64,000 nt of DNA from JABJAG01 sp965222215 (lineage in GTDB: Bacteria > Pseudomonadota > Alphaproteobacteria > UBA6615): contig OZ244931.1 of assembly GCA_965222215.1 (NCBI GenBank), positions 1,984,001 to 2,048,000 of the forward strand, in the 5' to 3' direction. Positions 16,541-24,707 of the stretch are shown here, one piece after another; the stretch's first letter is position 1, and every line of letters begins with the position of its first letter. A program made the position numbers and the translations under genes. A model generated the notes under the pieces. The model was not told the DNA's origin. It searched no databases and saw nothing but the letters and a program-made list of their open reading frames with translations.

Positions 16541-17638
16541 ATGAAAGATAGTTTCCGCGTATCCGCCAGTTTTCGTGCACTTGCTGTATCCGCGGCGGGG
16601 CTTGCCGCCATCTCGATGGCCGCACCGGTTTCGGCACAGGAGACCGTCAACGTCACGTTCGTTTCCGGCTACCCGCCCGCCGCGACCATGGTGAAGGCAG
16701 TGCTCGACGGCTTCGTGCCCGCAGTCGATGCCGAGCTCGCCAAGAGCGGCAACTACAGGATCGACTGGAATCTCGCCCATTCCGGCCAGGTTGCCCGCCC
16801 GCGCGGGGAGCTGGAAGCCACGGAAGCCGGTCTCGCCGACATCTCGATCATTCAGCTACCGTTCCACACCGACCGGCTGCCGCTGCATGAACTGCCGTTC
16901 AAGACACCTTTCACCACCCGCGAGCTGCGCCTGATCAGCGACGTGTTCATGGAGATGGAAGTCGACATTCCCGAGTTCAAAGGCCTGTGGGACGAGGTCG
17001 GGCAGACGAACCTGTATTTGACCGGGACGGTCGACAACTACCATGTGATCGCGGCCAAACCTGCAAAGAAGATTTCGGACCTCAAGGGCCGCAAAGTCGG
17101 CGCGGCCGGCCCAAACCTTCCCTGGGCCACCGCCATCGGCGCCGCAGGCGTCCAGACCAACCTGGCCGACGCCTACAACAGCCTGAACACCGGCATCTAC
17201 GAAGCGATGATCGTCTGGGCCGAGGCCATGGGCACATTCAAGCTCTGCGAACCGGCTCCCTACGTTCTCGACCCGGGGTTCGGTGCGATCATCGCGCAGG
17301 CACTGACGGTCAACACCGACTCGTTCACGAACCTTCCCGACGAGGTCCAGACAGCCCTGCGCAACAACGCCAAAGGCTGGCATGAAATGAACGCGGACCT
17401 GGTCGAGAACGGCGCCGAGAAGGGTTTTGCCCAGTGCAAGGCCGACTTCGGCACGGAAGTCGCCGTGCTGCCGCAGGCCGAGCGCGAGGAATGGGCCGCC
17501 GCCCTGCCCCCGCTGGGCAAGGAGTGGGCCGCGCGCGTGAACGACCGGGGCCTGCCGGGCGACGCGATCCTGACGCGCTACATGGACGCGATGCGCGCGA
17601 ACAACCAGCCGCTGCTGCGGCACTGGGACCGCGACTAG
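16541..17638 (+). CDS. dctP: TRAP substrate-binding protein, DctP family (orphan)
   Basis: A 365-residue periplasmic protein, signal peptide about residues 1-32 (SMAAPVSAQ). Pocket segments 'GRKVGAAGPNLPW' and 'YNSLNTGIYEAMIVWAEAMG' are present. The C terminus (MRANNQPLLRHWDRD) matches the DctP at 3093 rather than its nearer neighbours. ATG after CCGGAGG. No DctQ or DctM adjoins it, and a terminator separates it from the dehydrogenase genes downstream. It may use permeases of another system. Confidence 0.92.
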   Translation: MKDSFRVSASFRALAVSAAGLAAISMAAPVSAQETVNVTFVSGYPPAATMVKAVLDGFVPAVDAELAKSGNYRIDWNLAHSGQVARPRGELEATEAGLADISIIQLPFHTDRLPLHELPFKTPFTTRELRLISDVFMEMEVDIPEFKGLWDEVGQTNLYLTGTVDNYHVIAAKPAKKISDLKGRKVGAAGPNLPWATAIGAAGVQTNLADAYNSLNTGIYEAMIVWAEAMGTFKLCEPAPYVLDPGFGAIIAQALTVNTDSFTNLPDEVQTALRNNAKGWHEMNADLVENGAEKGFAQCKADFGTEVAVLPQAEREEWAAALPPLGKEWAARVNDRGLPGDAILTRYMDAMRANNQPLLRHWDRD

Positions 17639-17696
17639 TCTCCACGTCGCGGTGTATCCCGGACGCGCCAACGCGCGCGTCCTGTCTCCCGACCTC

Positions 17697-17725
17697 GGCG
17701 GCCACTTCGGTGGCCGCCTTTTTCT
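17697..17725 (+). terminator. Terminator after orphan dctP
   Basis: Nine-base stem GGCGGCCAC/GTGGCCGCC closed by a C(TTCG)G tetraloop and followed by TTTTTC. A textbook intrinsic terminator 59 bases after the dctP stop. Confidence 0.88.
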
Positions 17726-17859
17726 TGCGCGACGGGAACATTGATGCCGTTCGAACACCAATCTCTTGCAGGTCGGGATGTTTCTTGTGGCACCCTGCCG
17801 TCTCTAGAGTGACCGAATACGAACAAACAGGTGGTCGCACCGAACCGGGGAGGATCCAA

Positions 17860-18828
17860 ATGCAACTCAGTCGAGACGATCTGCTGTCAGCGTACGAAAC
17901 GATGGTCACGATCCGCGAATTCGAGGAACGGGTCGCGGCGGAATTCGAAACCGGCGACATGCCGGGCTTCGTCCATCTCTACGCCGGCGAGGAAGCGATC
18001 GCCGTCGGGGCCTGCCTCGACCTGGAAGACAAGGACGTGATCGGCAGCACCCATCGCGGCCACGGCCATTGTATCGCCAAGGGCTGCGACATCGAGGGCA
18101 TGATGCTGGAGCTGTTCGGCCGCAAGGACGGCCTGTGCGGCGGCAAGGGCGGCTCGATGCATATCGCCGACCTCGACAAGGGCATGCTCGGCGCGAACGG
18201 CATCGTCGGCGCCGGCGCGCCGCTGATCGTCGGCGCCGGCCTCACGGCCAAGACCCTGAAAAACGGCGGCGTCGCCATCGGCTTCGTCGGCGATGGCGCA
18301 ACCAACCAGGGCGCGGTGTTCGAGGCCATGAACCTGGCGGTCGTGCTCGACCTGCCGGTCGTGTTCGTGTTCGAGAACAACTACATCGGCGAAGGCACGG
18401 GCGTGGAATATTCGGTCGGCTCCGGCGACATCGCGGGCCGCGCGGCCGGGTTCGGGATGCCGGTCGAGAAGGTCGACGGCCGCGACTTCTTCGCGGTCCA
18501 CGAGGCCATGCGTGCCTGCATCGAGCGCGCGCGCAACGGCGACGGCCCGTCGGGCATCGAGGCGCTCTCGCCGCGCTACTACGGGCATTTCGAAGGCGAC
18601 CCGCAGGCCTATCGCGGTCCCCAGGAGGTCGACAACTACCGCGAAAAGGACGACTGCCTGAAGATCTTCCGTCAGAAAGTGCTCGAAGCCGGGCTTCTCG
18701 AGGAAGGCGATCTCGATGACCTTCGCGACAAGGCCCGCCAGCAGGTCGACGACGCGGTCAAGGCCGCGCGCGCCGCGCCCGCGCCGGGCAAGGCCGACCT
18801 GATGACCGACATTTACGTCAGCTACTAG
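17860..18828 (+). CDS. acoA: Acetoin/2-oxo acid dehydrogenase E1 component, alpha subunit
   Basis: A 322-residue thiamine diphosphate enzyme subunit. The ThDP motif starts GDGATNQG (144-151) and ends at the asparagines of FENN (171-174). HRGHGH (65-70) and GGKGGSMH (94-101) are family active-site motifs. ATG at 17860 is chosen because GGGGAGG lies just upstream; the open frame continues far upstream through the preceding terminator and is not coding there. Similarity to AcoA (dichloroindophenol oxidoreductase alpha) is closer than to classical PDH. First gene of a four-gene operon. Confidence 0.88.
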   Translation: MQLSRDDLLSAYETMVTIREFEERVAAEFETGDMPGFVHLYAGEEAIAVGACLDLEDKDVIGSTHRGHGHCIAKGCDIEGMMLELFGRKDGLCGGKGGSMHIADLDKGMLGANGIVGAGAPLIVGAGLTAKTLKNGGVAIGFVGDGATNQGAVFEAMNLAVVLDLPVVFVFENNYIGEGTGVEYSVGSGDIAGRAAGFGMPVEKVDGRDFFAVHEAMRACIERARNGDGPSGIEALSPRYYGHFEGDPQAYRGPQEVDNYREKDDCLKIFRQKVLEAGLLEEGDLDDLRDKARQQVDDAVKAARAAPAPGKADLMTDIYVSY

Positions 18829-18848
18829 AACGCGGGGAGGACAGAACA

Positions 18849-19853
18849 ATGGCCAAGAAAACGGTCCGTGAAGCCATCAACGATGCGCTGCGCCAGGAAA
18901 TGGAACGCGACGAAACGGTCGTCGTCATGGGCGAGGATGTCGCCGGCGGCGCCGGCCTCGACGGCGAGGAAGACGCCTTCGGCGGCGTGATGGGCGTGAC
19001 GAAGGGGCTGTACGGCCAGTTCAGCGCCGGGCGCGTGATCGACACGCCGATCAGCGAGACCGCCATCATGGGCATGGCCGCCGGCTCGGCCGCAACCGGC
19101 CTCCGTCCCGTCGCGGAACTGATGTTCTGCGATTTCATGGGCGTGTGCTTCGACCAGATCCTCAACCAGGCCGCGAAGTTCCGCTACATGTTCGGCGGCA
19201 AGGCGACGACGCCGCTGGTGGTCCGCACGACCTACGGCGGCGGGCTGGGCGCGGCGGCGCAGCACTCCCAGTGCCTCTACGGCATGTTCACGGCGGTGCC
19301 GGGCATCAAGGTGGTCGTGCCGTCGAATGCGTACGACGCCAAGGGCCTGCTGATCCAGGCGATCCGCGACGACGACCCGGTGATCTTCTTCGAACACAAG
19401 ACGATGTACGACATCGAGGGCGAAGTGCCCGACGAGGCGTATACGATCCCGTTCGGCGAAGCGAACATCGTGCGCGAGGGCGGCGACGTGACGATCGTGG
19501 CGCTCGGCAAGATGGTGCTCGAAGCCCGGGCCGCGGCGGACAAGCTCGCCGAAGACGGTATCGAGGCCGAAGTGATCGACCTGCGCACCACGTCCCCGCT
19601 CGACGAGGAGACGATCCTCGAAAGCGTCGAGGAAACCGGGCGTCTCGTCGTTGTCGACGAGGCCAACCCGCGCTGCAGCATCGCCGCCGACGTGGCCGGG
19701 CTGGTCGCGGGCCACGCCTTCGAGATGCTCAAGGCCCCGGTCAAACAGGTCACCGCGCCTCACGCGCCGGTGCCGTTCGCGCCGGAACTGGAGAACCTCT
19801 ACCTTCCCAACGCCGACAAGATCGTCGCCGCGGCCAAAGAGATCGCGGCCTGA
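18849..19853 (+). CDS. acoB: Acetoin/2-oxo acid dehydrogenase E1 component, beta subunit
   Basis: A 334-residue transketolase-like beta subunit that forms the active site with the alpha subunit. Motifs: VVVMGEDVAGGAG (residues 20-33), DTPISETAIMGMAAGSA, and the C-terminal transketolase domain beginning about 205 with 'VTIVALGKMVLEA'. It starts 20 bases after acoA with a GGGGAGG ribosome site. Length and order match aco operons. Confidence 0.9.
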   Translation: MAKKTVREAINDALRQEMERDETVVVMGEDVAGGAGLDGEEDAFGGVMGVTKGLYGQFSAGRVIDTPISETAIMGMAAGSAATGLRPVAELMFCDFMGVCFDQILNQAAKFRYMFGGKATTPLVVRTTYGGGLGAAAQHSQCLYGMFTAVPGIKVVVPSNAYDAKGLLIQAIRDDDPVIFFEHKTMYDIEGEVPDEAYTIPFGEANIVREGGDVTIVALGKMVLEARAAADKLAEDGIEAEVIDLRTTSPLDEETILESVEETGRLVVVDEANPRCSIAADVAGLVAGHAFEMLKAPVKQVTAPHAPVPFAPELENLYLPNADKIVAAAKEIAA

Positions 19854-19905
19854 AGTTATGGTCGCGTGTCGTTCTGCCGTTTCCATGGGATCGGACATTT
19901 CTGTG

Positions 19906-19986
19906 CGTCATTGCGAGGAGCAGCGCGACAAAGCAATCCAGAGCGGGCGTATCGGTTCTGGATTGCTTCGCTTCGCTCGCAATGAC
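19906..19986. repeat. Dispersed palindromic repeat, family A (copy 1)
   Basis: An imperfect inverted repeat of about 81 bases: the left arm CGTCATTGCGAG...AAGCAATCCAG is mirrored by CTGGATTGCTTCG...CTCGCAATGACA. A second copy lies at 48332. Such elements are scattered between genes in many Alphaproteobacteria. Here it separates acoB from acoC within the operon and would form a long hairpin in the transcript. Confidence 0.75.
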
Positions 19987-20050
19987 AGCACATCGGTTGA
20001 CCTCCCTGACGTAAGGCCTCTTGTTCGGACGAACCCCGAGGAGACGCACC

Positions 20051-21172
20051 ATGTCTGACGAAATCCAGAAGCTAACCATGCCGAAATGGGGCCTGCAGAT
20101 GCAGGAGGGCACCATCGTCGAATGGCTCGCGGCGGAAGGCAGCGAGATCGCCCAGGGCGACGAGATCGTCGAGGTCGAGACCGAGAAGGTGAACAACACC
20201 TACGAGGCCCCCTTCTCCGGCCGGTTGCGGCGGCACGTCGCGACGGTGGGGCAGACCATTCCCGTCGGTGGCCTGATCGCAGTGGTCGCGCCGGACAGCG
20301 TGGCCGACGCGGACATCGACGCGTTCGTCACGACGTTCGAATCCGAATTCGTCCCCGAGGCGGAGGAGGATGAAGCCGCCTCGCCGCAAACGGTCGATGT
20401 CGACGGGCGCGAGATCAACTACCTCGACATGGGGGTCGGCGACGGCGCGCCGCTCGTTCTCGTCCACGGTCTGTGCGCGGATCTCAACGGCTGGATGTTC
20501 AACCATCCCGACCTCGCCGCGGGCCGGCGCGTGATCGCGCTCGACCTGCCGGGGCACGGCGCGAGCACAAAGGACGTCGGCGACGGAGATGTCGCGTTTT
20601 TCGCGGACACGCTCGCCGGGTTCCTGTCGGCGCTGAACATCGAGCGCGCGCACCTTGCGGGACATTCGCTCGGCGGCGCAGTAGCGATAGCCCACGCGCT
20701 GGGCCATCCCGCCCGCGTGGCTTCGCTTGCCCTGATTTCCCCGGCCGGGCTGGCGGGCGACATCAACGGCGGTTTCCTGACGGAGTTGATCGGGGCCGAG
20801 AAACGCCGCGGCGCACGTGTGGCGCTGTCCCAGCTTGTCGACGACGCGGACCTCGTCAGCCGCGACATGATCGAACAGTTCCTGCGCTACAAGCGCACGG
20901 ATGGCGTGCCCGAAGCTCTCTCCATCATCGCCGAAGCCAACTTCGACGGCGATTCCCAGAAGACGGTCCTGGGCGACCGGCTCGGGGAGTTGGACATCCC
21001 GGTCCTGTGCATCTGGGGCGACAAGGATCAGGTCATCCCCCCCGCCCATGCGGACAAGCTGCCAGCCGGCGCCACGGTTCACCGGTTCGACGATGTCGGG
21101 CATCTTCCCCAGATGGAAAAGGCCGCGCAGGTGAATGCCCTGCTCGCAGCCTTTGCAAATGAAAGTGAGTGA
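20051..21172 (+). CDS. acoC: Acetoin dehydrogenase E2: lipoyl domain fused to alpha/beta hydrolase
   Basis: A 373-residue fusion. Residues 1-85 are a biotinyl/lipoyl domain with the lipoylated lysine K46 in ETEKVNN. After an acidic linker an alpha/beta hydrolase follows: oxyanion region VHGLCADLNGW, nucleophile S206 in GHSLGG, acid D326 in GDKDQ and H351 in VGHLP. This architecture is the one known for AcoC, where the acyl group is released differently from classical E2. There is no peripheral subunit-binding domain and no E3 gene nearby. ATG follows GAGGAG. Confidence 0.9.
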   Translation: MSDEIQKLTMPKWGLQMQEGTIVEWLAAEGSEIAQGDEIVEVETEKVNNTYEAPFSGRLRRHVATVGQTIPVGGLIAVVAPDSVADADIDAFVTTFESEFVPEAEEDEAASPQTVDVDGREINYLDMGVGDGAPLVLVHGLCADLNGWMFNHPDLAAGRRVIALDLPGHGASTKDVGDGDVAFFADTLAGFLSALNIERAHLAGHSLGGAVAIAHALGHPARVASLALISPAGLAGDINGGFLTELIGAEKRRGARVALSQLVDDADLVSRDMIEQFLRYKRTDGVPEALSIIAEANFDGDSQKTVLGDRLGELDIPVLCIWGDKDQVIPPAHADKLPAGATVHRFDDVGHLPQMEKAAQVNALLAAFANESE

Positions 21173-21175
21173 ATC

Positions 21176-22069
21176 ATGACGGTTGGAATTTGCGGAACAG
21201 GAAAGATGGGCGCGGCGGTGGCCGAACGCCTGATAGACGAAGGCGAGGACGTCGCGGTCTGGAATCGCACGGCATCGCGCGCGGACGCGGTCGTCGAGGT
21301 CGGTGCGACGCGCTGCGACACACCCCGGGAATTGGCCGAGGCCTGCGACACGGTCATCGTCATGCTGATCAACGACGATGCGGTCAACGGCGCCTATCGC
21401 GACGAAGATGGGCTCCTGGCCGACAACCTGTCGGGCAAGCTGATCGTCGAGATGAGTACGGTGCTCCCCGATACCACCACCGCATTAGCCTCGGCGGTCC
21501 GCGAGGCCGGCGGCGCGTTCATCGAATGCCCCGTCGGCGGCACCGTCCCGCCGGCGCGCAACGGTCAGTTGCTCGGCATGGCGGGAGGCGAGGCCGATGA
21601 TGTGGAACGCGCACGGCCCGTCCTCGACAAGCTTTGCCGCCGTCTCGACCATGTCGGACCTGTCGGCGCGGGCGCCGCGATGAAGCTGGCGATCAACCTG
21701 CCGCTCTCGGTCTACTGGCTGGCGCTGGGAGAAGCACTTGCGATCACCGAGGACGCGGGTGTGGAGTCCGAGCTGGCGCTCGACATCCTGTGCGATTCCT
21801 CCGGCGCGTCGAAGGTCGCGGGCCTGTTCCAGCCGGGCATCCTGCAGGCGCTCGGCGGCGACGTGCCCGATGGGGCGGTTTTCGAGGTCTCCGGCGCGGC
21901 GAAGGACATTCACCTGATGACAGCGATGGCCGAGACGCGGGGGCTCAAGCTGCCGTTGATCTCGGAAACCGAAAAACACTACGCCGCCGCCATTGCCGAC
22001 GGCTGGGCCGACCGGAATTTTCCGCTGCTGGCCGCGTGGTACGCGAAGCAGGCGCGCGGCAAGGGTTAA
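21176..22069 (+). CDS. NAD(P)-dependent oxidoreductase, 3-hydroxyisobutyrate dehydrogenase family
   Basis: A 297-residue beta-hydroxyacid dehydrogenase. Rossmann glycines GICGTGKMG are at residues 4-12; the substrate-binding motif 'FIECPVGGTVPPARNGQ' and catalytic lysine K167 in 'GAGAAMKLAINL' are present. It starts three bases after the acoC stop, so it is translationally linked to the dehydrogenase complex and may supply or drain a hydroxy acid in the same pathway. Distinct from the paralogue at 34415. Confidence 0.87.
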   Translation: MTVGICGTGKMGAAVAERLIDEGEDVAVWNRTASRADAVVEVGATRCDTPRELAEACDTVIVMLINDDAVNGAYRDEDGLLADNLSGKLIVEMSTVLPDTTTALASAVREAGGAFIECPVGGTVPPARNGQLLGMAGGEADDVERARPVLDKLCRRLDHVGPVGAGAAMKLAINLPLSVYWLALGEALAITEDAGVESELALDILCDSSGASKVAGLFQPGILQALGGDVPDGAVFEVSGAAKDIHLMTAMAETRGLKLPLISETEKHYAAAIADGWADRNFPLLAAWYAKQARGKG

Positions 22070-22088
22070 GGGCCCCGCTCCTACGAGC

Positions 22089-22160
22089 GTCATGCGCGGA
22101 CTTGATCCGCGTATCTCGTCTCGGTCCCGGCAGAGATGCCCGGGTCAAGCCCGGACATGA
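22089..22160. repeat. Dispersed palindromic repeat, family B
   Basis: Imperfect inverted repeat: TCATGCGCGGACTTGATCC at the left arm mirrors GGGTCAAGCCCGGACATGA at the right arm around a 16-base centre. This 'GTCATGCCCGGACTTGA' type of element is common in Rhodospirillales-like genomes. Located between two convergent genes; it may double as a transcription stop. Confidence 0.65.
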
Positions 22161-22181
22161 TATTGTCAGGAGTTGGCTTCC

Positions 22182-23495
22182 CTACTCCGCGGCGTCGGTC
22201 GCGCCGATGCCGATGTTGCGGCCGGCGTAGCGACGCAGGCGCAGGTCGGCCTGCTCCTTGTGGCCCCAGAAGCGTTCGACCTCGCACAGGCGCGAGCAGT
22301 AGTCGCCGACGAGCGCGCTCGCTTCCTCGGTGATCTGCTGGTAGGTGCAGGTCTTCATGAACTTGCCGACCCACAGGCCACCCGTGTAGCGGGCAGCACC
22401 CTTGGTGGGGAGCGTGTGGTTGGTGCCGATCACCTTGTCGCCATAGGAGACGTTGGTCTCCGGGCCGATGAACAGCGCGCCGAAATTGGTCATGTTTTCC
22501 AGGAACCAGCGCGGATCCTCGGTCAGGATCTCCACATGCTCGTAAGCAAGCCGGTCGGCTTCCGCGAGCATCTCGTCGCGCGTATCGCACAGGATGATCT
22601 GGCCGTAGTCCTTCCACGCCACCGACGCAACATCGGCGGTCGGGAGGATTTTGAGCTGGCGCTCGATCTCGCCCGGGATGGCCTCGGCAAGTTCGCGGGA
22701 CGTCGTGATAACCGCCGCCGGCGAATTCGGGCCATGCTCGGCCTGCCCCAGCAGGTCGACCACGACCATCTCAACGTCCGCCGTGTCGTCGGCGACAACC
22801 AGAACCTCGGTCGGGCCGGCGAACAGGTCGATGCCGACCCGACCGTAGAGCTGGCGCTTAGCTTCGGCCACATAGGCGTTGCCCGGGCCGACGAGCATAT
22901 CGCAGCCGGCAATCGTCTCGGTACCGAGCCCCATCGCCGCGACGGCCTGGACGCCGCCGAGGCAGTAGATTTCGTCGGCGCCGGCCAGGTACATCGCGGC
23001 AATCGTCGCCGCGTGCGGGCCGCCCTCGTTCGGCGGAGTGCAGGCGATCACGCGCGGCACGCCGGCAACCTTCGCGGTCACGACCGACATGTGGGCCGAG
23101 GCCACCATCGGGTAGCGCCCGCCGGGCACGTAACAGCCGACGCTGTTCACCGGAATGTTCTTGTGGCCCAAGGTCACGCCGGGCAGCGTCTCGACCTCGA
23201 CGTCCTTCAGCGCATCCTTCTGGATCTGCGCGAAGTTGCGGACCTGGGCCTGGGCGAACTTGATGTCCTCGATGGTCTGCTCGGGCAGCGAATCCATCAG
23301 TTCCTTGATCTGCTCGTCCGAGAGACGGAAGCTTTCCGGCGTCCATTTGTCGAACTTTTCCGACAGTTCACGAACCGCTGCATCACCGCGTGTTTTCACG
23401 TCACCCAGGATGCCTTCGACGATTTCGCGAACCTTGCCGTCCGCCTCGTCCGTGGCTTCGGAATCCATGCCTTCCTTGAGAAATTCGATGGCCAT
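22182..23495 (-). CDS. hisD: Histidinol dehydrogenase-family protein (catabolic HisD/HpsN-type paralogue)
   Basis: A 437-residue protein of the HisD fold. Catalytic pair Glu-His is in YEHVEI, with the family signature 'GTNHTLPT' instead of the usual 'GPNHVLPT' of biosynthetic HisD, and zinc-site residues in HGPNSPA and the C-terminal EVERFWGH. Family members outside his operons, such as sulfopropanediol dehydrogenase HpsN, oxidise other alcohols to acids by the same two-step chemistry. No his genes are near; the neighbours are catabolic. ATG at 23495 follows GGGGA. Substrate is not determined; true histidinol activity cannot be excluded. Confidence 0.85.
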   Translation of the reverse strand: MAIEFLKEGMDSEATDEADGKVREIVEGILGDVKTRGDAAVRELSEKFDKWTPESFRLSDEQIKELMDSLPEQTIEDIKFAQAQVRNFAQIQKDALKDVEVETLPGVTLGHKNIPVNSVGCYVPGGRYPMVASAHMSVVTAKVAGVPRVIACTPPNEGGPHAATIAAMYLAGADEIYCLGGVQAVAAMGLGTETIAGCDMLVGPGNAYVAEAKRQLYGRVGIDLFAGPTEVLVVADDTADVEMVVVDLLGQAEHGPNSPAAVITTSRELAEAIPGEIERQLKILPTADVASVAWKDYGQIILCDTRDEMLAEADRLAYEHVEILTEDPRWFLENMTNFGALFIGPETNVSYGDKVIGTNHTLPTKGAARYTGGLWVGKFMKTCTYQQITEEASALVGDYCSRLCEVERFWGHKEQADLRLRRYAGRNIGIGATDAAE

Positions 23496-23596
23496 CTCTC
23501 TGTCCCCTGCGTTGCGCAATTTCCCAGTGTCTTAAACGCGACGGGCGGCACCGGCAACCCCGGCACCGCCCGATACTCGTGACGAAGCCGCAGGTG

Positions 23597-24580
23597 CTAC
23601 TTGATCGCCTGCGGATTGATCGGCGAGCCGACCGCTTTGGTGATCGGCAGCGGCGGGGCGACGAACATGAACTCGTACACCTTGTCCTCGGCGCAGTCGT
23701 TGGCGAGATCCTTCAGGTAAAAGATCTCGCCCATCGTGATGCCGATCTGCGGGATTACGATCCAATGCCACGGCTGGAACACGTCGTCCGTCTCGTTCGG
23801 AATGACCTCGCAGCCCCAGGTGTCGGCGCAGATCGCGGCGATCTCCATGTCGTGCATCCAGTCACAGGTGTGGAAGGACACGCCCGGCGCATCGCCGCCG
23901 GCGTAACCGCCCCACTCCTCGTTCTTGAGGCAGCGCTCCATGTGTCCGGTACGATAAATCACGAAGTCGCCGCGTTTGATCTCGACGCCCTGGTCCTTCG
24001 CGCACTGGTCGAGATCGTCGGCGTCGATCGCCGTGCCGTCGTCCAGTGAATCGACACCGGCCCAGCGGGCGATGTCGAGCAGCACGCCGCGGCCGACCAT
24101 CTTGTCGCGCATCTTGTGGATCGCGTTCTTCTCCGCGCCCTGCGCGCCGACGAGGGTCGCGTCATAGCCGTTCCACATCTTGCCGTGGTTGAAGACGTGG
24201 CCGAGCGCGTCCCACTGGGTGCCGCACTGGAGCGGCAGCGAGACCGCGTCGTCGGCATACTGGTTGGGATACTTCTTGCCGGGCACGACATACTTGTCCT
24301 GGACGGAGTCCGTGCCGGTGGCGAGCATGGTGTGGATCGGATTCCAGCGGCCGCCGAACAAGCCCCGCTGCGGGCCCTGATTGTCGAAGTTCAGGCCAAG
24401 AGAGAAGACCTCGCCCTTCTTGACGAGCCCGGCCGCAGCCTTGCGCTCCTCGGCGCCCACATAGTTGATGGTGCCCCACTCGTCGTCCGGGCCCCACTTG
24501 CCCCAGTTCTTGTTGCGCTCCGATTTCTCTTTGATCAGGTCCATGTCGAACTGATATTTCGGATCGTCGTGTTTATGCAT
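23597..24580 (-). CDS. Cyclase-family (kynurenine formamidase-like) protein
   Basis: A 327-residue member of the cyclase/formamidase family, cytoplasmic. The position of the metal motif HxGTHxDxPxH reads QCGTQWDALGH, so the first two histidines are glutamines while Asp and the last His remain. Other family blocks are present: FVIYRTGHMER, 'GDAPGVSFHTCDWMH'. ATG at 24580 with GGGGGAG upstream. It follows its paralogue (24708) on the minus strand and precedes the HisD-like gene by 101 bases. Likely hydrolyses a cyclic or amide substrate, but metal use is uncertain. Confidence 0.82.
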   Translation of the reverse strand: MHKHDDPKYQFDMDLIKEKSERNKNWGKWGPDDEWGTINYVGAEERKAAAGLVKKGEVFSLGLNFDNQGPQRGLFGGRWNPIHTMLATGTDSVQDKYVVPGKKYPNQYADDAVSLPLQCGTQWDALGHVFNHGKMWNGYDATLVGAQGAEKNAIHKMRDKMVGRGVLLDIARWAGVDSLDDGTAIDADDLDQCAKDQGVEIKRGDFVIYRTGHMERCLKNEEWGGYAGGDAPGVSFHTCDWMHDMEIAAICADTWGCEVIPNETDDVFQPWHWIVIPQIGITMGEIFYLKDLANDCAEDKVYEFMFVAPPLPITKAVGSPINPQAIK

Positions 24581-24651
24581 GTCAGGTCTCCCCCGTGAGA
24601 ATTGTGCGGCGCCGGGCGCCTGTCGTGTTGTTATTTTTCGAGCCTAGCAAA

Positions 24652-24685
24652 ACAAAGGGACCACGCTCCATGGGAACGTGGCCCC
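24652..24685 (-). terminator. Terminator after upstream cyclase gene
   Basis: Read on the minus strand: GGGGCCACG, a loop, CGTGGTCCC and then TTTGTTTT. It follows the stop of the cyclase gene at 24708 by 22 bases and separates the two cyclase paralogues, which may therefore be transcribed partly independently. Confidence 0.75.
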
Positions 24686-24707
24686 GAATGCCAGAATTTT
24701 CTCGCAG

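Noticed and set aside
17434..17859. Upstream extension of the E1 alpha subunit
   Set aside because: The frame is open but passes through dctP in another frame and through an intrinsic terminator; similarity and a GGGGAGG site begin at 17860.
22182..23495. Histidine biosynthesis locus
   Set aside because: Only a HisD-family gene is present; no other his genes, variant signature, and catabolic neighbours.
22173..23582. A 469-codon plus-strand frame over the HisD-like gene
   Set aside because: Antisense shadow of a strongly conserved HisD-family protein; no ribosome site or recognisable domain.
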